NCBI GenBank assembly: GCA_024220525.1
Contig: JAMYWO010000013.1
Span: 14,062 to 66,072, forward strand
Source: Cochliopodium minus
Taxonomy: Eukaryota > Discosea > Himatismenida > Cochliopodiidae
DNA: 52,011 nt
Direction: 5' to 3'
Every line of letters starts with the position of its first letter. Position 1 is the stretch's first letter. Of the stretch, positions 44,355 through 52,011 are shown one piece after another. Below the pieces are notes generated by a model that ran no database searches, was not told the origin of the DNA, and saw only the letters and a program-made list of their open reading frames with translations. A program made the translations under genes and the position numbers.

Positions 44355-47285
44355 TTAATAAACTCTCTTGACAGGAGGAACGACATCCATCTCGTTGTCA
44401 AGGGTGTAGCTATGAACATCTCTGTACTGCAAAGTGACCTTGCCAGAGTTCTCATCAATGTAAGAGATGGTGTGCTTCATCCATTCGTCATCGTTTCTAT
44501 CAGGGAAATCCTCTCTAGCATGAGCACCACGACTCTCCTTACGAGCTTCAGCACCAACGATGGTCATTTGGGCATTGAGCAAAAGGTTTTGCAACTCGAG
44601 GGTCTCGAGGAGATCGGTGTTCCAGACGAGGGAGGTGTCGGTGAGCTTGAGGTCGTGCACTCCTTGGTAGATGTCCTCCATCTTCTTGCAACCTTCTTGA
44701 AGGGTGGTTCCGGTTCTGAAGACTGCTGCGTCGGTTTGCATCACTCTTTGCATCTTGTCTCTCAAAGTGGAGGTCCAGAGAGTTCCTTGAAAAAAATTTA
44801 AAAAAAAATACAATAAAAAAGCAATTAAAAAATTAGTTAATATTAAAAATTCATTAAATATGAAAAAATGAATAAATTAAAAAATAAAAATGAATTAAAA
44901 ATATTAAAAATTAAACAAAATTAATTTAAAAATTTTACCTTTAGAGTGTCTCAATTTATCAATATTTTCAATTGATTTTCTTCCAGTAGACTCTTTGAGT
45001 GGTTTGTGGGAAGTGTCAGGAGTGGTGAGTTGAGCAATACGGAGAGCACAAGCCCTTCCGAAGACGACAATGTCGAGGAGAGAATTAGCTCCCAATCTGT
45101 TGGCTCCGTGGACGGATGCGCAACCAGATTCTCCTGCTGCAAAGAGACCAGGAACGATGTTGTCTTGGTTTCCTGGTATTGGGTTGATTACTTCTCCAAA
45201 ATGATTTGTAGGAATACCTCCCTATGAAAAAAAAAATAATTAATAAAAAATAAAAAAAACAATTTTAAAAAAAATAAAATTAAAAATTAAAAATTAATTT
45301 AAAATAAATATTTCAATATAAAAATTTTTTAAAAATTATTTATTTTTTAATATTTAAAATTTCTTTTTATTTACCATATTGTAATGGACGGTTGGCAAGA
45401 CAGGGATTGGTTCTTTAGTTACATCAACACCTGCGAAGATCATGGCAGTTTCGGAGATACCTGGGAGTCTTTCTGCCAAAACTTCAGGGCTCAAGTGAGA
45501 CAACTGCAAAAGAATGTGATCTTTTTTAGGACCAACTCCCTTTGTTAAAAATAAAAAATTTAAAAAAATAAAATGAAAAAGTAAAAATAAAATTAAAAAA
45601 AATTTATTTTATTATTTTTACTCTCCCTTCTCTGATTTCGACGGTCATGGATCTGGAGACGACATCTCTACTTGCAAGATCCTTCGCAGTTGGAGCATAT
45701 CTTTCCATGAATCTTTCTCCTTCACTGTTGAGCAAGTAACCACCTGATAGAAGCGAAAAGAGAAAGGTAAGTATCAAAATTTTGAAAAAGAAAATTATAA
45801 ATGAAATTGATTGAGGATGATTTGAGGATAATAAAAAAAATATAAAATCCAAAGAATAATAAAAGGAATAGAATAGATAATTAATAACTGGATTATAAAA
45901 GATTTCTTTCGCCGAAATAAATATTCAAAATAACATTTTCATACCTTCTCCTCTTGATCCTTCAGTAATCAAACATCCAGCACCATAAATACCAGTAGGA
46001 TGGAATTGAACGAATTCGAGATCTTGATTAGCAAGACCAGCTCTGGCCACCATAGCAGTACCATCACCAGTACAGGTGTGCGCAGAAGTACATGAGAAGA
46101 AAGCTCTACCATATCCTCCAGTAGCCAAGACGGTTTGATGAGCCTTGAATCTGTGGAAGGTTCCATCTTCCATATTCATTGCAATCACTCCTCTGCAGAC
46201 TCCATCTTCCATCAAAAGATCGAGAGCAAAATATTCAACAAAAAATTGGCAATTGTGTCTGACTATTGATTCAAAAAAAAAGAGGGAGTGAGTATTAATA
46301 TGGATTATAGAAGAATATTTAAATGTTTGAATTATATGCTTTATTTGAAACATTATTTTTGTTATATGAATATTAAAAGAAAAATGTGATTGATAAAATC
46401 AATTAATGTATCACATTATCTTTATTTATCTATTGATATTCAAGAAAAAATTTTAATTTACCTGCTTGTCCATATAATGTGTGCAACAATGCATGCCCAG
46501 TTCTATCTGCTGCTGCTGCGCATCTTTGTGCTTGTCCTCCCTTTCCGAATTTCAAAGATTGACCACCAAAAGCTCTTTGATAGATTTTTCCTTCAGGTGT
46601 TCTTGAAAATGGAAGACCATATTTTTCCAATTCGATAATAGTGGATGGTGCTAAAAAAAAAAAGAGAATTTTTAGTTGTTTTAAGGATGTTTATTCTTCA
46701 AAAGAAGCAATATTCTATTTTCTTTTTACCTTCTCTGCACATATATTGAATACTATCTTGATCTCCTAACCAATCACTTCCTTTTACAGTATCATATGCA
46801 TGCCATCTCCAATCATCTTCTGACATATTACCTAATGCAGCATTTATACCTATTTTTTGTTTCAATAAATGGATTTATATGTGATCATTACTTTCAATAA
46901 GCAATATAAAAATATCCCAAAATATATTTATAATTCTTTTATATGAATCACAATCTATCTATAATATTATTTTACCTCCTTGAGCTGCTACTGTATGTGA
47001 TCTTGTTGGGAATAATTTAGTGATACATGCAGATTTGAGACCTGCTTCACTTAATCCTACAGCCGCTCTTAATCCAGCACCACCAGCACCAATAACAATA
47101 GCATCATACTCATGATCTATAATTTCATAGCTCGTGGAGTAATTTTTTTTTGATAATTTGATGTTTGTAAACTGTAATGTTATATATTAGATTATTTAAT
47201 CTTATTATGTTTTATAAAGATTTTATTTTACTTTGAGATTTGCAAATAGATTCAAGCTCCCTTTAATATTAATTTTCTGGTGCAT
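44355..47285 (-). CDS. SDHA: Succinate dehydrogenase flavoprotein subunit
   Basis: Nine exons in phase (47285-47232, 47171-46976, 46849-46730, 46650-46462, 46262-45945, 45743-45622, 45539-45375, 45221-44939, 44785-44355) encode 625 residues. SDHA oxidises succinate to fumarate in complex II on the matrix side of the inner mitochondrial membrane. The N-terminus is Lys/Asn/Ser-rich without acidic residues (a presequence). The FAD motif [15 protein letters not shown] is followed by [13 protein letters not shown] with the FAD-linking His near residue 77, [92 protein letters not shown] and the usual end PPVKRVY. All catalytic regions are intact. The start at 47285 gives the only frame that splices to the conserved exon 2. 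Confidence 0.96.
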
Positions 47286-47579
47286 ATATTTATATCAAAA
47301 TTATTATTCTTTCAGTTTTAAAAAAACTTATAATCCATTTACCGTCTTCATCTTTGTTACTTTGAACATTTGTGATATCTATATTCAAAAAAAATCCAAT
47401 TTTTTTATTTATTTTATTATTTTGAAAGTAATAAAAAATTTTTGTTTTCAAAAAAATTCGAATGCTTTTCATTTATGATTCAAGTTAATTTGTCAAAATA
47501 TTACCTCGAATCAATATTTTTAAGTTTCATCCAATTTAAAAAAATATAAAAAAAAAAAAAATCTGTAATTTATAAAATT
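47286..47579. promoter_or_regulatory. Divergent intergenic region, SDHA / fimbrin-like
   Basis: 294 AT-rich bp between divergent starts, presumably the promoters of both genes. No specific element was recognised. Confidence 0.4.
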
Positions 47580-49088
47580 ATGGAAAATATAGTATATATT
47601 AAATCTGAATCAGTGTCAAATGAAGGAAAAATAGAACACATTGAAAATTTCTTATTGAATCTTGTCGAATCATTAAAGAAAGAAATCCTTATATTGAAAG
47701 AGGAAAATAAATTGTTAAAAGAGGGAAATTCCAACACCAAAGATAAAATTGGCAATGGAAAAACTACCACAAATGATAATAAAACCACCACTGTAAAAAA
47801 AGAACCTGAAACAAAAAAAACAACTTTGAAAAAAACAGATATCACAAGCAAAACAATAAGCAATCAAGATGATAAGAAAACCATCACTGCAAATGATAAA
47901 ACAGAACCAGAATCGAGTCAAGAAGGAACAAAAAAGGTGATTGTGAAGAAAGTAGTAAAGAAGGTGGTCAAAAAGGTAGATCGTACATCCACCACTGAAA
48001 TCAAACAAGAAACAGATAAGGGAACCGATAAAGGACCAACCTCAACCACTTCCAAAAAATCGAATTCAAAACCAAGCAGCCCAAGAAAATCAAACAGTCC
48101 AAGAAACAGCGAAACAAAATCACAAACCCTGAAAAAATCAGATGTGAAGAAGATCACCGATACTGATTCCAAAGAAACAAAAGTATCCACCACAAAAAAA
48201 GAAACTCCCACAAAGAAAGAATCAAGTACAACGAAGAAGGAGACGATAAAGAAGGAGACCCCTTCCATTTCCAAGACTGCTTCTCATGCTTCCATGCTTA
48301 AGAAGGAGGATCCTCCCAAGTCGGAATCCACCACTCCTACCAAGCCAAGATCTCAGCCTAGTGTTGATTCATCTACGTTGAGAACAAGATCTTCGACCAC
48401 CATTCCTGTAAACCTTTTTTTTCTTTCATTTTTTTTCAAACATTATTATTTGCCTTATATATATCTTTATAATCTATCATTTGAGAGGTTTGTCATTCTC
48501 TTGCTAATAAGGAATCTATCCATTCCATATTCATAAAAATTAATTTATATATCAACAAAGAAATTTGATAACTCTGATCTTTTTATCCTTCAAAAAAAAA
48601 AAATATAAAATTTCAAATTTGAAAATCTAACTTTTGACAAATACTATTTCAAAAACAGATATAAATAAAATAATTACTCATTTATCCTTTTTTTTTTTAA
48701 ATATAGACACCATCTCCAAAAATAGTTTCCACAACCAAATCCACAACGAACAATACAAGCAACCCAAACAACACAGTGAACCTCTCCATCGATCTCACCT
48801 CCACAGAAAAAGAAACATACGCGGAAGATAAGTTTTCATCAGCGGAAGAAACAATCATCCTCTCACAAGTAAATTCCCTCTTAAAAAACAATTCTCATTG
48901 GTCCAAAAATGTTCCGCTAAGTTCCGAGAAGATGTATCAGTTGGGCAAAGATGGTGTTATTTTGTGTGATTTGTTGGTTTCCATCAAGAAGACTATTTTG
49001 GACGAGCGTGTCATTGAAAGATCCATTTCTGATGATTTTGACAGAGAAGCCAATTTAAATTTGGCTGTTAATTCTGCTCGTGGTTTTG
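47580..49088 (+). CDS. Fimbrin/plastin-like actin-binding protein, N-terminal half
   Basis: Exons 47580-48407 and 48707-49088. The first 50 residues form a short coiled coil (LNLVESLKKEILILKEENKL). A Lys/Thr/Ser/Pro-rich, probably disordered and basic region follows to about residue 315, with repeats such as VKKVVKKVVKKV. Then comes the first half of a plastin-type CH1 domain: ILSQVNSLLKNNSHWSKNVP, MYQLGKDGVILCDLLV, ILDERVIERS and ANLNLAVNSARGFG. The exon ends in phase 1, the sequence after it is a (TTTTTA)n intron that runs into the N at 49220, and the continuation is at 38731. No EF-hands are present, unlike classical fimbrins. Confidence 0.83.
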
Positions 49089-49144
49089 GTAAAATAATTT
49101 TTTTTAATTTTTAATTAAAATAATTTATTAGTTATTTTTTTAGT

Positions 49145-49219
49145 TTTATTTTTATTTTTATTTTTATTTTTATTTTTATTTTTATTTTTATTTTTATTTT
49201 TATTTTTATTTTTATTTTT
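49145..49219. repeat. (TTTTTA)n intron repeat at segment end
   Basis: A pure period-6 array ending at the N, matching in motif the array that opens segment C at 38619. It lies in the intron after the CH1 first-half exon. Confidence 0.9.
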
Positions 49220-49220
49220 N
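49220..49220. other. Segment junction (single N)
   Basis: Left is the interrupted fimbrin-like intron; right is intergenic sequence downstream of a SAM-domain gene. No gene crosses it. Confidence 0.95.
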
Positions 49221-49405
49221 CATTATGCCCGAGAATAACATATCTTAATTAGAAAGAAAAATATTTTATTTTTTGTTTTAATTTCGATGCGATTCTTACT
49301 GTTTACTCAATAAAAGTTTATAAAAAAAATTTCATATAATGTTAAATTATACAATTATACAAAAAAGTGTTTAATTACAAATGCAAAAACTAAATTTTTT
49401 TTTTT

Positions 49406-50332
49406 TCATATTGAATATTTTTTTCTCCTCTGAACATCTGGTTTTTTTAACTTTTCTATTTCTGCAAGAATTTTTTTCCTGTGTCCAAGTGGGTTTATTC
49501 CAATCTCTATCAAATCAGTGGAATTTATCTTCATCAAAACCAAACCATCGATCTTTTGAGAGTAGATGTTATCGCAATACAACCCAAATCCTATTTTACG
49601 CATCCATTCAAGAACATCAATGACATCCCATTGAAGAACATGTTTTTTATCATTGGATGCACTGGAATCTTTTTTTGTCTTGGATGATGCAGAGGAAATT
49701 ACTTTAGAATCTTCCTCTTTTGGATTTATTTTGCTTATTGATCTCAATATCCTTTTTATATTTCCGAAAGGTATCCCCATATCCTTGAGATGTGTTTCAT
49801 CCAAATCCAGCAAGATATCTCCTCTGATGGCATGTTTCCTGAACAACACCTGATATTCTTCCATCTCTATACTTCTGAGCCATTCATTTATTTCGATGTA
49901 AGACCATTGAAATACCTTATCACCAACGTTTCTGAAACGAGAATCTTTTTTCAAGTTGTTCTTAACATTTTTATTATTACTATTTTTTTTATTTTTAAGC
50001 GAAAATAATTTATTTTTATTATCTTCCTTTTGCTCGATCAATCTTATTGAATCTTCTCTTCCAATCTCATCCTTCTTTATTAGTTTCATTATTGTTTTTA
50101 TATGCCCCAATTTTGTGATTCCCAATTTCTTCATTTTTTCCTTGGAATTTAAATTCATAATTAACTTTTCGCCACTCACCTTCATCTTCTTCAATGAAGC
50201 CACATACTGTGTATACTCGAATACCTCAGTAAAAACTTCACAAAGGAAACTATTTTTCCATTCACTTGGTGATGTCTTGTTCATCTCATTGAAAACCTCT
50301 AATCTTTCTTGTAACGCCACTTGTTTATCCAT
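49406..50332 (-). CDS. Triple SAM-domain protein, paralogue 1
   Basis: A single-exon ORF of 308 residues from ATG 50332 to TGA. It has three SAM-type helical bundles. The first (about 24-88) is divergent, with FLCEVFTEVFEYTQYVASLK and KLGITKLGHIKTIMKLI. The second (about 139-203) has VFQWSYIEINEWLRSIEMEE, then ILLDLDETHLKDMGI. The third (about 235-299) has HVLQWDVIDVLEWMRKIGFG, then LVLMKINSTDLIEIGI. Each ends with the G(H/N)xKxIL helix. SAM domains oligomerise or bind partner SAM domains; three in a row suggest a scaffold. Linkers are basic (Lys/Asn/Ser). The upstream neighbour at 50630 has the same architecture. Confidence 0.82.
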   Translation of the reverse strand: MDKQVALQERLEVFNEMNKTSPSEWKNSFLCEVFTEVFEYTQYVASLKKMKVSGEKLIMNLNSKEKMKKLGITKLGHIKTIMKLIKKDEIGREDSIRLIEQKEDNKNKLFSLKNKKNSNNKNVKNNLKKDSRFRNVGDKVFQWSYIEINEWLRSIEMEEYQVLFRKHAIRGDILLDLDETHLKDMGIPFGNIKRILRSISKINPKEEDSKVISSASSKTKKDSSASNDKKHVLQWDVIDVLEWMRKIGFGLYCDNIYSQKIDGLVLMKINSTDLIEIGINPLGHRKKILAEIEKLKKPDVQRRKKYSI

Positions 50333-50629
50333 TATCTGCAACTTATAAAATGATCTTTATGATTTTTTCTTTATTTTTTTCTTTTTTTTTTTTTTTAATT
50401 GTATTTTTTTCACTTCAACGGCTGATTATTTAATTTTTTTATTGGAATTGAACTACTCAGTATGCTTGGAAATCATAAAATCCTCTTATTTTTACATTTT
50501 TATTGGAATTCATAAACTCGAAGAAAGATTTAAAAAATAGATGTTTCATTGAGTTGATCAAAAAAATCTCTCTTTTATTTTAAAATACGTTTTTACAATA
50601 ATATAAAGTTTTCCTCTTATTCTTAATCA

Positions 50630-51523
50630 TTAATTGATTAGTTTATCAATTTCAGTTAATATTTTTTTTCTATGTCCAACAACATTTATTCCTATTTCTA
50701 TGAGATCATTCGAGTTCATCTTCATCAATACTGATCCATCTATCTTTTGTTGTTCGATATTATGACGATAAATGCTCAATCCAATTTGATCCATCCATTC
50801 ATTCACTTGTTTGACATCCCATTGGCTGATATACTGAACAACTTTTTTTTTATGTTGAGAAGGAGAATTAATAGATGAGGAGATGGTTTGATCATTGAAA
50901 TAGCTGGGATATAATTTTTGGATTGATTTAAGAATTCTTTTAATTTGTCCCATGGAAGCAATCCCCAATTCTTTGAGAAGTTTCTCATTCAAATCCAACA
51001 AGATATCTCCCCTTATCGAATTCTCCTTGAAATAAGGAAAATAACATTCCATCTTCAAACTCCTGAGCCATACCAATACATCATCGTATTCCCATTCAAA
51101 CACTTTATCACCTATCTGTTTAATCTGAGGCAATTCCAAATTTTCTTCTGAATCAATTACTCTTCTGTTTGGAGATTTGCTTGTTCTTGTGTTTAATTTT
51201 ACAGATTCTTCATTTTCTTTATTATTGCTGCTGTTCTCTTCTTTAATTTCCGCATCTCCCAATGGTAAAAAATATTTCTTTATATTTTTGATGTGACCCA
51301 GTTTTGTTATCCCCAATTTCTTTAATTTTTGTTTATCTTGAATTATCAACATGAATTTTTCTCCATTCACTCTCTTCTTCTTCAATGCTTCTACATATTG
51401 AGGATATTCTAATACTTCTGTGAACCATTCACAAAGAAAAGAATTTTTCCACTTGCTTGGAACCAATTTGTTCATTTCATTGAAATAATTAACTCTTTTT
51501 TGTAATGCTCTAATTTTATTCAT
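50630..51523 (-). CDS. Triple SAM-domain protein, paralogue 2
   Basis: A single-exon ORF of 297 residues, ATG at 51523 to TAA. It is collinear with the neighbouring gene: a near-identical start pattern (FNEMNKLVPSKWKNSFLCEW versus FNEMNKTSPSEWKNSFLCEV) and three SAM modules at similar positions (VFEWEYDDVLVWLRSLKMEC; QWDVKQVNEWMDQIGLSIYR; IEIGINVVGHRKKILTEID). The linkers have diverged while domain surfaces are kept, which points to a tandem duplication with retained function. Both genes are on the minus strand, 297 bp apart, without introns. Confidence 0.82.
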   Translation of the reverse strand: MNKIRALQKRVNYFNEMNKLVPSKWKNSFLCEWFTEVLEYPQYVEALKKKRVNGEKFMLIIQDKQKLKKLGITKLGHIKNIKKYFLPLGDAEIKEENSSNNKENEESVKLNTRTSKSPNRRVIDSEENLELPQIKQIGDKVFEWEYDDVLVWLRSLKMECYFPYFKENSIRGDILLDLNEKLLKELGIASMGQIKRILKSIQKLYPSYFNDQTISSSINSPSQHKKKVVQYISQWDVKQVNEWMDQIGLSIYRHNIEQQKIDGSVLMKMNSNDLIEIGINVVGHRKKILTEIDKLIN

Positions 51524-51954
51524 TCTTAGAGTTTATTAGATCTGAAAATTTATGTTTTTTTTTTTTTTTTTCAAATTGTTAAATATATTTTGAATTCACA
51601 TTTCAACACAAATTCGAATTTTAAATTAGACAAAAAAGAAAAATTATTTTAAATAATTATTTAAATTTCCTATAGATAATTTGATTCTGTTATTGATTTA
51701 TGATAAATAATGACAACTAAGGGTATTTGAAACCAACTTTATAATAATTATTTTTTATTTTAATTGATAGGAATTATTATTTCTAGATTTCAACAAATTT
51801 GAATTATAAAAAAATTAAAATAATAATCCTTTCCAATCAATTCAAAAAATAAATAAAAATCTTATTTAAAAGATAAAAAATTAAATTTTTTATTAGTTAA
51901 CTAATAAGGAAAAATAATTATGCGAATCACCAATACTGTATGTAATATCATTTG
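51524..51954. other. Intergenic, nothing recognised
   Basis: 431 bp upstream of the second SAM gene: a T15 run at about 51556, then AT-rich sequence without an ORF. It holds the SAM gene promoter and, in the inferred order, the 3' flank of the KIAA0930 homologue. Confidence 0.5.
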
Positions 51955-52011
51955 TATATTAGAAGTTATATCTCCAATATAGAGATGAATGATTTTTTTT
52001 ATCGTGTTAAA
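51955..52011. repeat. 57-bp copy of the segment D start
   Basis: Matches 41915-41971 with one substitution and stops exactly at the window end, as expected if it is the overlapping end of contig E. Confidence 0.85.

Noticed and set aside
44412-44801. Long plus-strand ORF opposite the last SDHA exon
   Set aside because: Antisense shadow of a conserved coding exon with higher GC content.
47527-47570. Upstream ATG with a GT donor near 47530 as the SDHA start
   Set aside because: The ATG at 47285 gives a presequence-like exon splicing in phase to the conserved exon 2; the upstream ATG needs an extra exon without support.
1-52011. Scrambled genes or trans-splicing as biology, as in ciliates
   Set aside because: Every break coincides with an N and a simple-repeat or overlapping end, and the whole set is explained by one reversed join order.
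41915-52011. Transposon with terminal repeats at 41915 and 51955
   Set aside because: The copies are direct, lie at contig ends and enclose ordinary host genes; no transposase or target duplication is seen.

Overview
The window is about 80% AT nuclear DNA of an aerobic, intron-rich unicellular eukaryote. Short GT-AG introns, polyasparagine tracts, an Shk-type kinase-SH2 protein, an SCAI homologue and a Zn2Cys6 factor fit an amoebozoan-like protist; that assignment is an inference and no species is claimed. The standard code fits: TAA ends most genes, and TGA ends several (near 21972, 24743, 39661, 49406).

The main result concerns the order of the sequence. Four single Ns (5690, 38618, 41914, 49220) divide it into segments A (1-5689), B (5691-38617), C (38619-41913), D (41915-49219) and E (49221-52011). 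Genes cut at these points have their other halves in other segments, in matching splice phase. A fimbrin-like gene runs from the end of D into the start of C. An Shk-like kinase runs from B (kinase) into C (SH2). A mucin-like membrane protein runs from the end of B into the start of A. C and B also share an exact 77-bp overlap, and the end of E repeats the first 57 bp of D with one mismatch. The natural order is therefore E-D-C-B-A, the reverse of that given, which looks like an assembly or scaffold error rather than biology.

Layout as given. A: C-terminal half of the mucin-like protein (+), a very large Asn/Ser/Thr-rich SCAI (-), and part of a possible sugar kinase (-). B: N-terminal part of the Shk-like kinase (-), RasGAP-DEP protein (+), Lys/Glu-rich protein (+), METTL15/RsmH (+), PIN-type carrier (+), small ORF (-), secreted His/Asp-rich protein with tandem exon repeats (+), SWEET transporter (-), unrecognised protein (+), SAP-CSRNP-like protein (-), YKT6 (-), Zn2Cys6 factor (-), METTL21-like methyltransferase (-), NEMF/Rqc2 (+), PH-HMA protein (+), DPM2 (-), ribosomal protein eL15 (+), N-terminal half of the mucin-like protein (+). 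C: CH1-end/CH2 of the fimbrin-like protein (+), two diverged copies of a possible structured RNA, SH2 half of the kinase (-). D: KIAA0930/DUF2045 homologue (-), SDHA (-), 5' half of the fimbrin-like gene (+). E: two tandem triple-SAM paralogues (-).

The genes are a mix of housekeeping (SDHA, eL15, DPM2, YKT6, NEMF, METTL15) and signalling or cytoskeletal functions (Shk-like kinase, RasGAP, PH protein, fimbrin-like, SCAI, SAM proteins), with no operon-like logic. Several divergent pairs share short AT-rich intergenic regions. No transposon, virus-like element, CRISPR array or tRNA was recognised.
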